From Capillidium heterosporum (Eukaryota; Entomophthoromycota; Entomophthoromycetes; Entomophthorales; Capillidiaceae): DNA of 64,000 nucleotides. The stretch is taken from NCBI GenBank assembly GCA_016630905.1, contig WBMQ01000009.1, positions 62,001 through 126,000 on the forward strand, in the 5' to 3' direction. Position 1 is the stretch's first letter; each line of letters begins with the position of its first letter. Under the pieces are notes generated by a model that saw only the letters and a list, made by a program, of their open reading frames with translations, ran no database searches and was not told the origin of the DNA. A program made the position numbers and the translations under genes. Positions 1 through 9,984 of the stretch are shown piece by piece.

Positions 1-299
1 AAATCAAAAGTCATTTTGAAATGTCATGGCCACTAACATTATAATTCATCTCAAAAAGTTATTGCCTATTAAGTTCGTTCCAATTGCATTATAATTAATA
101 AATCTAACTTTTTAATGTCAATTAATTTATAGTTTTAGGTCACATAGTTTGAAATGAACTATGTAATACTTATAAATCTCAATTTGAAAACTATAGGATA
201 AATGAATATATTGATAACAGTTTTATTGTTAATTAGTATTAAAGTAGACAGTTGTCTACCAATATCCATACAAATAGTCGGATATTAGTATGTCTAAGT

Positions 300-1242
300 T
301 CAATTTGAGCCAAGTGTATAAGACGAGGCTTGTCCTTGGACACTCGGACAGTTAGTGATCATTAGCTCAAATCCTATATCAGGATTAGGGGTGTACAACG
401 GTGGAAGCTGAAGGCCATTCTGAGAACTAGAACTCTTAGCCTCCATTCGACTGCCATCCAAATTGGCGGCTCTATAGACAAAATCCTCACTACCAAAGTT
501 GAACTCAATTTGACAGAGGCCAGTAGCATACAGAGTAGGAGTCCAATCCAACTTCCCCTTAGAGTTCAACTTTGGCGATACCTCAAAAGTCTTCAGTTCG
601 AGGCCATTTTTAACAAACGTCACGAAATATTTATTTGACGATGAAGCGTGTTTATTGATGGAAATTAAAATTCCTATGAAATCACCATCTACTAAAGTGA
701 TACTGTTATCTAAACCATAAGATTTTACATCTATAAACACGTTTCCATTCCTAGATTCTATAAATACACCTTTAAGGCGAAACCCTATAAATACATTTAG
801 CTATGCATAGTATACAGAGTTACCTGGTATAAGCATTGAACTAGTAGTGGGTTACATAAGCCCCACATACAAACTAGCGTCGGGATCCAACTCTAGCACC
901 TCCACTTCAAAATAACATTTGCCTTTAGTTTCTAAGGTCTCATGTAAGCTTTTTTTGGCCTGGATGGCATGCAAATTTTGGAAGGTGGTATTGCTTTGTC
1001 TAGTTGAAGGGATAACATTGTCTGGAATTGAAGATGTGGGAAAGTGATGGTCAGCATCGTTCGAACCCGTATTAGACACACTCTCCCTAAAAAAACCTTA
1101 AAGCTACCAGCTTGATGTATCGAATATACCTTAGCAACCTTTCCATAAGTCTAACTCCCCATCCAGCGGCAAAGATACCGATCAAAGCCAAAGCAAAAAC
1201 TATTGCTACAATTATAATAACGGGTGGAGTCCTTAAGTTCAT
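300..1242 (-). pseudogene. SPRY-PY membrane adaptor, copy A (one nonsense codon)
   Basis: Member of the Ssh4/Ear1-like family (N-terminal membrane segment, SPRY domain, PY tail). Three exons can be built: 1242-1130, 1086-824 and 784-300, with introns of 43 and 39 bases. The first intron, just behind the membrane segment, is absent from the other copies. The whole stays in one frame for 287 codons but has an in-frame TAA at 854-852, directly after the SPRY strand ending YVGLM. The tail keeps a perfect PY motif (LPPLY), but the second xPxY motif is lost (ASSY). The part between membrane segment and SPRY core is more diverged than in D or E. Reading: recently silenced gene. A sequencing error or stop readthrough are the alternatives. 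Confidence 0.7.
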
Positions 1243-1650
1243 CTCTATGGATCGTTAAATTGAATTATGTTGTGTTGTGTTGTTTTGTATTGGCGAATGT
1301 TGTACTTATATTGAGGGCGGCCCTTTGTAGGTGATTAGAATTCCAATTAGAAAAAGTGAAATGATAGTTAAATTTTCCAAAGAATCTTCCCATAATAAGT
1401 TATCAATAATATAGTACGTTAATCGTCAAGTATATGTCGGAACTGTAGGCTATTAAGGAAAAGGGTAAGCTAAATTAAATGAAAATGAAAAGTCGCTTCA
1501 AGGTACTAAGCCATCAACTTTATGAAGCTCAAAGGCTTTATATTGAAAAACTATAAAATTATACATGATGATTAGTTTTAATTAGTCTACAATACAAAGT
1601 TTTAGCCCCTGCCTTATAAATTTTGAAAAATATGGTTAAATACTCTACAA
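1243..1650. other. Intergenic, copy A to copy B
   Basis: AT-rich spacer upstream of copy A and downstream of copy B. The TGCCAAGC element found upstream of several other copies was not seen here. No coding region recognised. Confidence 0.5.
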
Positions 1651-2627
1651 CTAAGTCTGATTGGAATGGCATACATACTCGGGAACAGATTCTTGGATGT
1701 TGGGATAGTTAATAACAGTAAGTTCAATATCGGAAATATGGCCAATTCCGTAAGCAGGTGGGAGTTCGGAAATGGTATTAAAAGTCGACATTCGAGTATC
1801 ATCCGAGTTGGCTAGCCCATATCTAAATTCGTAGCTACCAAAGTTAAACACAATACGACATGGGCTGGTGGCGTGTAACGTAGGAGTCCAGTTTGACTTC
1901 CCCTTAGAGTTTAACCTTGGTGATACTCCAAGTGTTTTCAACTTTATCCCGTTCTTGACAAACGTCACAACATATCGCTTCGATTCGGTTACGGTGGTAT
2001 TGATGGAAACCAATACTCCGATTGTATCGCCACCTACAAATGGTGGAATATCACCTAAACTTTGCGGTTTGCCATTTTTAAGTAAAGTTCTGTTACTGAC
2101 GTCTATAGACATTCCGCCGACGTTGGCTCCTATAAGATAAGTTAGTAAGTCGCTTTCTATCTAAAAGTACCTGGAATAGCCAGTAGATTGAGAGTAGAAT
2201 CCATAAATCCTATAAATAAATCGGTATCCTGATCCATCTCTAATATAGTTACTTCAAAGTAACATTTAGTTTTAGCTTCAAAGGTTTGAGCTAAGGTTTG
2301 GTTGGCTTGAATGGTACACGGTTTTATAAAGGTAATGCCTTCCATTCCCGTTGGAGATGGCCTTGTTGATCAAGCCTACTGTTATCGGGAAGTTGTAGTC
2401 GGTGCTTCCAACTGCTGCATCAAGGTTCTCTTGTCGATTCCAAGGAAAGTTTAATTTGAAAACTTTAAGTAGAACAGCAGTGAATATAAGCAATACTACT
2501 AGTACGCCTAATGCCAGAGCTAACGGACTAAACTGTGCTTGAAGTGCTAGTGTCATATAAACAGTTATTATAAAGAGAATGCTATAAAGCCCTTAAAGTG
2601 GTTGGTGCTTAGCTGCAATTTGAACAT
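1651..2627 (-). pseudogene. SPRY-PY membrane adaptor, copy B (two frame breaks)
   Basis: Family member whose exon 2 (2129-1651) is fully open and encodes the second half of the SPRY domain, a PPAY motif and a VPEY motif. The intron is 2170-2130 (41 bases), after IPG as in the sister copies. Exon 1 is damaged. The natural start, MFKLQL like copies D and J, is at 2627, but the frame shifts near 2590 inside the first membrane segment. A second shift near 2346 is one extra base after the codons for ISNG, where sister copies read ISNG-x-x-G-I-T-F. An internal ATG at 2556 could rescue part of the hairpin but not the second shift. Reading: young pseudogene; two independent breaks make assembly error less likely than for a copy with one. 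Confidence 0.7.
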
Positions 2628-2879
2628 AGGTTGGGCTGCTTCAATGTTTAGCTTGCTACTTATGGTTGGTATAAAGCTTATGTGAAATAAAAGACTGGGT
2701 GATAAAATCAAATGGTAACCTATCCTATTTTGTTATGATCTTTAGAATGAAGCAGACTTCTACATGGGCTTGAGATGAATTGATTGATGATCAAATCAGT
2801 TGACTACCACTATATTTATAGAATAGAAAATAGTAGCTACATGTTAAAAATAAACTTACATTACTTTTAATTATATAGT

Positions 2880-2903
2880 ATGCATCTCTTCAAAAGCTTG
2901 GCA
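2880..2903 (-). promoter_or_regulatory. Shared upstream element of copy B
   Basis: On the minus strand this reads TGCCAAGCTTTTGAAGAG, about 340 bases before the start of copy B. Near-copies lie at similar distances before C, D, E, H, I, J, K and L. Likely a shared activator site or part of the unit that was duplicated; function is inference. Confidence 0.45.
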
Positions 2904-2989
2904 TTAGAGACTTTAATTTCGTATATGGAACATCGATATCCAGTGAAAATGTTACAGAATTTATCCCGATTTTCAATTATGAAATAATA

Positions 2990-3092
2990 ACTCTGTAAAA
3001 TGAATCATGATTCTTTTCATTTCCCTAAAAAATAGAATTCTGTTGTAAATAATTGGTTAACTTGAAGAAATATGATTCGTTTTGCAGAATCC
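2990..3092. mobile_element. MITE-like inverted-repeat element, copy 1
   Basis: A 103-base element with imperfect terminal inverted repeats of about 25 bases (ends like ATTCTGCAAAACGAATCAT). It is flanked by TA at 2988-2989 and 3093-3094. The core (AAAAAATAGAATTCTG, then AATTGGTTAACTTGAA) matches the element at 8208-8310 in opposite orientation. Length, inverted ends and TA flanks fit a non-autonomous Tc1/mariner-type MITE. No transposase was seen in the window. Confidence 0.65.
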
Positions 3093-3643
3093 TAAATATA
3101 GCTACAGCTAATAAATCTGTGAATCATCACTTATGTTAGTATATTAAACTGGCGAATATAATGACTGGTATACAACCAAATTTTCATTTAAAAAGTCTCA
3201 AGTGATATATACAATACATAGGAATAAAATGCTATAACATTCATGTATATTTATTAACTGAAAATAACAGATATATACGTCAAACCAAAAATTTTATGAA
3301 AAATAGCTTATTTTTTGTTTCACAGTTATACTTAATTATTTTAACTATTAAATATATACAAAAACTTATCCATTTATATTCCTCTACATTATATCTATAA
3401 TTCAAACTTTTTAATGAAAATTAAAATATATGGAAACCGTTACAACTATCAATTTCATATGTTGATGCATATATAATTTGATAGTTTGCAGATTTATTAG
3501 AATTGGCTGGCAAGAAAAGCATACAAAGAATGTGTATTGTATCCTTAGATTCATTTGACCATAAGTCCATCATTCTAAACCATTGTCCTGTACATTTTTA
3601 GGGAGATGATCGGGTACCTGTACATCTAAGCTCGACTTGAACT

Positions 3644-4560
3644 TTATTTATATTTTTGAACCAGCACTTCAACGTTTAGATAGTCGTTATTTACCAAAGA
3701 AATAGTTGAACTACGGTTAGCTACATATGCTTGGAAAAGTTCGAAGATGGTACCGTCAGTTTCCATTTTAACTTTCCTAGAGCTAACAGATCTATACGAA
3801 AAGCCATCACAATCCAAATTAAACTGAATTTGGCAAGGAATAGTCGCGTAAAAATAGGAATCCAGTCTAGTTAGCCCTTTATGTTCAACTTCAGAAAAAA
3901 GCAGAAAGGTATTAGTTTCAAGCCGTTCCTAAAGAGCATCACTCCAAGAATATTCAATGCGAAGATCCTACTGTCAGTGGAGACTAAAGCTCCGGTAATT
4001 TCACCAACTATCAGAGATGAGGTGTTGGGTATCTTATAGAATTTCTCATCAACATGCACTTATTGGATGGAATCTAAAAATATACTTTCAGAATGCGCTC
4101 CTATTGAAATTTATATAACTTATATGCTTAAATGTATCTGGCATATTCAATGAATTCTTGCTGATATCAGAGAGTCCTACATACAGGTTGATGCTTACAC
4201 TTGACTCCAGTACATTGACTTCAAAATAGCATTTAAGTTTAGTTTCGAAGGCTTAAGCTAAACTTTTGTTGAATTGAACCATACACGGCTATATAAAAGT
4301 TATGGTGTCCTCCCCATTAAACAAGCTTATCACTCAGATGCAAGGCTATCGAGAAATTATAGTCGATATCATCAATGGTTGTATGAGGAGTTCTGCTCCT
4401 TATCGCTGAACTTTCACGCACTACTGATTATTTAAATAACCCTTGATATTAGGACAACAATTCAAATCCTACTAGTAGAGGCTGTATGTAAAATCTCAGT
4501 AAATTTACAAAGAAACAATTTATACTTACTAATGTAAGCAAGATGATCACTATCTTAATA
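3644..4560 (-). pseudogene. SPRY-PY membrane adaptor, copy C (heavily decayed)
   Basis: Remnant of the family with many stops and frame shifts. Recognisable are a hydrophobic stretch (about 4560-4470), the run KCYFEV...LYVGL (about 4245-4165), the splice site after MPG, and an exon 2 fragment with KIPNTSSLIVGEITGALVST (4043-3984). The last fragment resembles copy H across the island (KIPKASFLIIGDIVEALIST), so C and H are sister copies. The tail still shows a ghost of the DYPDVEE segment near 3690. An early stop is a TAG in the Gln codon of F-I-Q-P-C, the same codon as in copy F. Clearly a pseudogene. Confidence 0.75.
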
Positions 4561-5298
4561 TGTGTATGCCGAATTAGATGAATGGTGGAGAAGACTTTAT
4601 TTCAGAATCGACCTGCTCTTAAATAATTTGTTAGTCGCATAGTGTGTCAGGTAGATAGTTGAAAATTGCTAGATTGATCCTTTGCTACTCTTATTGGGAA
4701 TATCTTGTATACTAAACCAGGGTATAAGTTCCCATTAAGCTATATAAATTCCAAAAAGTTCAAAATTATAGCCAATATGATATGCTATGCAATAGAATAG
4801 AAATTCCAATCCCAACTATATGTAAGTCTAAGGCCATTTACTATTAATGTACATTTTGCCACAACGAAAACCCCTTGAAGCTTAGCAAAAATATGGCAAG
4901 CTTCTGTTAATATCATCAAATACCCAGTTTTTATTTATATTTTCTAGGGTAAATAAAGCTAGCTTCAATATACACTTACTCAAACATAGTTTAGATATAG
5001 CTCAAGGTTAATGATACAGATTGAAGCAAACATTAGCTAATCTTTTACTGTAATGATATTTTATCGAAAATTTCATATGCATTTGCTCCTATTTAAATAT
5101 TACTTAAACTTGAAAATATTTTACTGGAATAGACAAATAAATAAGAACATATTTCAAACTTATAGTCTAAAATGAAAAACCCTTGGTTTTATAAACTTTA
5201 AAAGAAAAAAATATAGTATGAATAATATTATTTAGTTAGCCCAATTTAGTAACAAGCGCATTATTTAATACTATTTCTCATTATTTACCCGCAGGTAG
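4561..5298. other. Intergenic, upstream of copy C
   Basis: AT-rich spacer. A weak match to the upstream element (TGCTAAGC on the minus strand, 4887-4880) is followed by TTCAAGGGGTTTTCGTTG. This is close to the element before copy H and supports the C/H pairing. Nothing else recognised. Confidence 0.4.
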
Positions 5299-6287
5299 TT
5301 AGATATTGAAATGCCCAAGCTCGGTTTGGCTATGTGAGTATTCCGGAACAGACTCTTCAACGTCAGGATAGTCAATGACAGTTAAAGGTCTATTGGAGTT
5401 AGAGTTAGGGCCGTACAAAGGTGGAAGTTCGGAAGCATCATCTTTAGTTGACATCCTAATATGATTGGTATTGGCATACCTATACACAAAGTCGCTGTGA
5501 CCAAAGTTGAACTGGATTTGACATGGACCAGTGGCATGCAATGTAGGGGTCAAGTTCAACTTCCCACTCGCATTCAGCTTTGGCGATATTACAAAGGACT
5601 TTAGTTCTCGCCCATTTTTAACGAACATTACTATATATCTCTTTAACGTTGAGGTGGTAATTTCAATGCAAGTTAGAATTCCAATGGTGTCACCACTGAT
5701 CAACGGTAGATTGTTGTATAAGCTATGTAATCTGCCATCTACCATTACATTTCCATTTTTAGTATTTATAGATATTCCCCCTACGTGAAATCCTAAGAAA
5801 TTGTCAGTTAATGTATATATTCAAGGATACCTGGGATACTTAACATGTCCTCATCGTGTTCGCAATGCCCTATATAAAGATTCGTATCCGAATCCAGTTC
5901 CAATATTTTGACTTCAAAGTAACACTTGATTTTGGTTTTAAAGGCTTGCGCCAAACTCTGGTTGGCTTGAATTGTTGAAGGTTGTAAAAAGGTGATGGTA
6001 TTAGTACCATTGGAAACAATCCTATCGACTACATTTAAAGTTATAGGGAATGTGTAGCTTGCACTATCGATTTCCGGGTATGATACCTCTTGATTATTTG
6101 CTGACCTCATATCGTATTTCCTCCAGATTCCAGCTACTATAAGCACCGCCACTATTATTACTAAACCTAGTATCAAGGAGATTTGAGAAGGGTTTGCAAA
6201 TAGAAATACTATAATGCAGATGCCTGCAATTACAAGCAATGTGAAAAGTGAAAATACCCATCGAATATCTAGCCTTAAGTTGAACAT
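5299..6287 (-). CDS. SPRY-PY membrane adaptor, copy D (intact; Ssh4/Ear1-like)
   Basis: Intact two-exon gene: 6287-5831 and 5792-5299, intron of 38 bases, 316 residues. Two hydrophobic segments (about 10-30 and 35-55) form a likely hairpin, followed by a SPRY domain (about 75-265). Landmarks of the domain are YTFPITLN, KCYFEVKILEL, GDTIGIL, FVKNG and HATGPCQIQFNFG. The tail has PPLY at 276-279 and VPEY at 301-304. In yeast, Ssh4 and Ear1 share the order membrane segment, SPRY, PY motifs and recruit the ubiquitin ligase Rsp5 to cargo on endosomes; the ATGPC signature is shared with them. A role as Rsp5-type adaptor at an endosomal or vacuolar membrane is inferred. Closest relative in the window is copy I. 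The upstream element lies near 6685. Confidence 0.85.
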
Positions 6288-7078
6288 AGATTTACGGCTA
6301 CTATAAAGTGATATAGGATGTTAAAAGTTGGTTACAATTGAAAGTTAGCACAGGGATTTAGCTAAAGGTAGGTACTCTCTGTAGTCTATAAGCAATCAAC
6401 TGGCTTTTATAGGTATTTGCATCCGTAATGTGGTCTTAACGACATCCTTTTATACGCAAAGTAGAATTCTAAGCGCTTCTAAAGATGTGGCAGCAGACAT
6501 GTTCGTACACAGTAGTAATTAATCTTTAACTTAAACGGGATTATATAACCTCAATATAGAATTCCAAATCCTACAATATTCCAGTCAGAAACTATTGCAA
6601 TCCTATAGTATTTCCCTTTTGAGGACTTTATGTCACATCTTTTAACGAGGATACTATTCAATTCACCGCTAAAAATCTTCCATGGCTTGGCATATAAATT
6701 TCCCAATATAGATTCTCTAACAGTATTGTCGAATACCTGGTTTTTACACTTTGGATTTTCAAGGTAGCTATATTTTACTGTAGTATATTTCTTAAATATA
6801 AAATTTATTTTATACATAGTTTGTAGATGTAAACTTAATCATAAATTAATAAAGATGGTTTTAATACATTTGTTCTGATTTAAATACTACTTTTATATTG
6901 AAATCTTTATATAAGAGGGATGGATAAATAAGGATAAGATAGGTGGTTTCCAAAAAATAATGGAGTCACAACTTTATTTGGCTTCAAAGTAGTAGGAGGA
7001 GAAAGTATGGGACCTAAGTGTAATTTTATAATGGATTTTTTAGTCCTATATATCTTTAACATATCTATTTAACTATTT
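6288..7078. other. Intergenic, upstream of copy D
   Basis: Spacer with the shared element TGCCAAGC on the minus strand at 6692-6685, about 400 bases before copy D, followed by AGCGGTGAATTGAATA, also present before copy E. An open frame of 88 codons (6817-6551, minus) crosses this element. It has no recognisable similarity and is judged non-coding. Confidence 0.4.
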
Positions 7079-8059
7079 TCAAGGAGATGTTTGCATATCG
7101 GTACGCCTTAGTTCGGTCTGACTATAGGAGTATTCCGGGACTGGCTCTTCAACATCAGAGTAGTCGATAACCGTCAATGGAACACCTGAACCCGAATTAA
7201 TAGCATACGACGGAGGAAATTCAAAATTGTGGTTCTTAGCTACCATTCGAATATTGTTGATATTAGCGTACCTATATAAAAAGTCATCTCGGCCAAAGTT
7301 GAACAGGATTCGACATGGGCCAGTTGCGTGTAAGGTAGGAGTCCAATTCAAACTTCCGTTCACATTCAACTTTGGGAAGATATCAAAAGATTTCAGCTCT
7401 ATACCGTTCTTGATGAAAGTCACCGTGTACATGTTCAATGGTGGGGCTGTCTTATTAGTGGAAATCAAAATTCCGATACAGTCGCTAGCTATCAGTGGTA
7501 AACTACTTTCTAACCTACATAGCTTACCATCTAAAAATACATCTCCGTTGATCGATTGAATGGAGATGCCTCCACTATGAAACCCTACTAAATTTTTAGA
7601 TGGGTGATTTTGCTTAAAGATACCTGGGATTGCCATCGAATTTTCATTAAGGTCGGTAAGTCCTACATATAAAGTAGTGTTTGGGCCCAACTCCAATATC
7701 TTGATTTCAAAGTAACATTTATCCTTAGTTTCAAAGATTGGATGTAGGCTTTGGTTAGCTTGGATCGTACAGACTTGTAAAAATTTGAGGCCATCCTCTC
7801 CGTTTGAGACAATGTTATCGATCAAATTTAGGGTTATCGGGAAGTTGTAGTTGGTAGTATTGGTAGCTGTATTGGAAACTTCCCGTTTAAATACTGGTTT
7901 TTTAAACATAGTCCCAGCGATTTGGAAAGCACCTAGTAATAGTATTATACACCCTACTCCCGCCAAAACGTAGGTTATACTGAACCCTACAAAGAGCGAC
8001 AGTGCAATTAGACAAATTGCACTTATAAGTGATACAAATAAAATAGCCGCTATGCTCAT
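7079..8059 (-). CDS. SPRY-PY membrane adaptor, copy E (intact; Ssh4/Ear1-like)
   Basis: The best-preserved member. The frame is open from 8059 to 7079, but comparison with sister copies shows a 39-base intron (7623-7585) after IPG. Its length is a multiple of three and it has no stop, so retention would insert 13 residues. Spliced product: 313 residues. Two hydrophobic segments (about 3-24 and 28-49), a SPRY domain (about 70-255; KCYFEIKILELGP, SDCIGIL, FIKNG, HATGPCRILFNFG), then PPSY (269-272) and VPEY (294-297). Inferred role: membrane-bound adaptor for a NEDD4/Rsp5 ligase. The membrane half is nearly identical to copy F, pointing to recent duplication or conversion. Confidence 0.85.
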   Translation of the reverse strand: MSIAAILFVSLISAICLIALSLFVGFSITYVLAGVGCIILLLGAFQIAGTMFKKPVFKREVSNTATNTTNYNFPITLNLIDNIVSNGEDGLKFLQVCTIQANQSLHPIFETKDKCYFEIKILELGPNTTLYVGLTDLNENSMAIPGIFKQNHPSKNLVGFHSGGISIQSINGDVFLDGKLCRLESSLPLIASDCIGILISTNKTAPPLNMYTVTFIKNGIELKSFDIFPKLNVNGSLNWTPTLHATGPCRILFNFGRDDFLYRYANINNIRMVAKNHNFEFPPSYAINSGSGVPLTVIDYSDVEEPVPEYSYSQTELRRTDMQTSP

Positions 8060-8207
8060 ATTTATATTTCGGCTGAGTTGGTACTTTATATATATTAAAG
8101 GGACCTCTTAGTATTACACTAAAATATATTGTTAACTTGACTAAAATGATAGAAAAAGCTTCATTCCAAGAAAAATTTATTCTTAAATAGCTTTGATGAT
8201 GGAATTA

Positions 8208-8310
8208 GAGTTCTGGAAAACGAATAATGATTTTCAAGTTAACCAATTATTTAACACAAAATTCTATTTTTTGGAAAATGGAGGGAATCATGAGTCGTTT
8301 TGTAGAACTC
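8208..8310. mobile_element. MITE-like inverted-repeat element, copy 2
   Basis: 103 bases. The first 25 bases (starting GAGTTCTGGAAAACGAATAA) and the last 25 (ending CGTTTTGTAGAACTC) are inverted copies with a few mismatches. TA flanks both ends (8206-8207 and 8311-8312). The reverse complement aligns along its length with 2990-3092, including the core AATTGGTTAACTTGAA. Too short to encode protein; fits a TA-targeting MITE. Confidence 0.7.
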
Positions 8311-8550
8311 TAGATAGAAGAATATATTAAACTCAGGTAAAAACCTCCAATTTGATCTTTCATTATCCCTATAGAGAGAAATTCCTTCATCAAATCTTGT
8401 TATCAGTTTCCCATTTGGTTATATAAATTGTATCTGTTTTCCAATAAATGGCCGCTTACGTCCTGCTATATAGTGGTATATAGTCATTAGCTAAATTGGA
8501 CAGTATTAACTCGATATGCTTTACTGGTTTTATCCAATTCACCGCAACTC

Positions 8551-8569
8551 TTTGCCAAGGCTTGGCAAA
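8551..8569 (-). promoter_or_regulatory. Shared upstream element of copy E (palindromic form)
   Basis: TTTGCCAAGGCTTGGCAAA is a perfect inverted repeat of nine bases around one central base, about 500 bases before copy E. It contains the TGCCAAGC core seen upstream of other copies. The symmetry suits a dimeric DNA-binding protein; this is inference. Confidence 0.45.
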
Positions 8570-9301
8570 AAATTAACAGCGCACCATCAGTAAAATTGGA
8601 TATATGATTTCTTATTTTTAGCGACTAGTTAGATAGATGAACTCAGGCCTACTATAATTTAACAGTACCTGTAACAACATTGGTCGTTATAATCCCTATC
8701 ACTAGGTCATAGACCTGGTCTTTTTTGTTTTTTAGTATCACTTTTCTCTATTCACTTTCTACCTTCCAATTCTTCCAATTTATGATCATTCTTTATTGTA
8801 AACCTGCCAACACACCATATTTTTAATTATCTTTATTACTTTCTTTCTTAAGCTCCAATAATAATCTAAAAGCTCAAACTATCAGCAGTATAGCATCTGA
8901 TATTGGTGTCCTAATAGCTGTAAATATACCAGTAATAGCTGACGTTATCGCTGGCTTTGCTTGACCTAAAGTTAATTTATATAGTAGCTTAGATGAGGAT
9001 GGATAAATCTAAATCCACATAATATAGCTACTGCTAAAATATCAAAGAAGTATTTAAACCCTTTGATCACTATCTAAAACTAGCATCTTGATTTCATTTC
9101 ACTTCGCTATCTCTAGCTGTTACTTATAATCACATTCCGTTTCTTAGCCTTTTGAATAAAGTCCCATCCTTAAAATAACTTAGTTTATCAGTATAGTTTT
9201 ACTATGTGGTTTGGCTTCCTTGCTTTCCCAGCCTCTTATTACCTCTTAATTATTTTATCTACCCTTGGATCACATCCCTTTGGGTGATTAATGTCGCTAA
9301 T

Positions 9302-9655
9302 ATGGACAACTCTCTCGAGCCAACTTATGCCTACTAGTCAACCCTACCCTTGACTCCACTATCGCGGCACCGGCTTCTACTCGATCATAATTTAGTGAGC
9401 TCCTTTCTGCCCAAGCTTCAGTCCGTCCCCTCAATACTCTCCTGGACCTGGGACTTGGCCACCATCTTGTGGGTGCTCTTGATGATGTACCTTCTTTACC
9501 TTACTATCCGTCCTGCCATTCAGAAAGTGCAGGCCTTTGTTGTCAATACGGCGGTAGACATTGATTCTGCTTTTAGGCTTACCAAATCATATTCTCACAT
9601 GGCACCATCATTAATTGGATTCAAAGACATCTCCTTGGACCCTACAGTAACCTAG
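9302..9655 (+). pseudogene. Unknown single-pass membrane protein, interrupted by one stop
   Basis: From the ATG at 9302 the frame reads MDNSLEPTYAY, meets TAG at 9335, then stays open to 9655. It encodes about 106 further residues with one clear membrane segment (ILWVLLMMYLLYLTI) and a hydrophilic tail. Base composition is richer in G and C than the surroundings, as in real exons here. No family is recognised. Either a one-exon gene with a nonsense change, or the last exon of a gene whose upstream exon was not found; no convincing donor site was located upstream. It is the only plus-strand gene candidate in the left block. Confidence 0.35.
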
Positions 9656-9984
9656 TTTAAATGGCGTTCAAGATTTGTAGGTACGAGGCAGAGCAACTGA
9701 CAGTAAAGCCTATAAATTCTAGCATCCCTTATCGAAAATACAAATATTCAATATATTTCACCTTATTTGCTACTGCTTGAAATTTGTATATTGAAATGGC
9801 CATTAAAATTAAGTGGGGTTTGTAGTTCAAAATGATAAATGCTATTGATTTATAGAGCTTTAAATAAGGGTAAATGAAGGTATAAGATAAAAGAAATGGT
9901 ATTAGTAGATTTATTTAGATTTCAGTATATCATGGTTAACAATTTCCATGTAAATGTTTCGAGAAATGTTAGGTATCGATACAT
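9656..9984. other. Intergenic
   Basis: Spacer between the 9302 frame and the 3' end of copy F. Nothing recognised. Confidence 0.5.

Larger units (their letters stand above)
2628..3643. other. Intergenic, upstream of copy B
   Basis: AT-rich spacer holding the conserved upstream element (2880-2903) and a 103-base inverted-repeat element (2990-3092), both listed separately. No coding region recognised in the rest. Confidence 0.5.
8060..9301. other. Intergenic, upstream of copy E
   Basis: Holds the second inverted-repeat element (8208-8310) and the palindromic upstream element (8551-8569), both listed separately. The stretch 8640-9290 contains short open runs, including a plus-strand MWFGFLAF run from 9211, but no gene that can be defended. 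Confidence 0.4.

Noticed and set aside
1868-2140. Long open frames opposite the SPRY exon 2 of several copies (also 5531-5788, 7227-7559, 10178-10483, 28198-28479)
   Set aside because: They are antisense shadows of a conserved coding exon and recur at the same place in each copy; no start context, introns or family of their own.
6551-6817. 88-codon frame upstream of copy D as a gene
   Set aside because: Covers the shared upstream element, has biased AT-rich codons and no relative.
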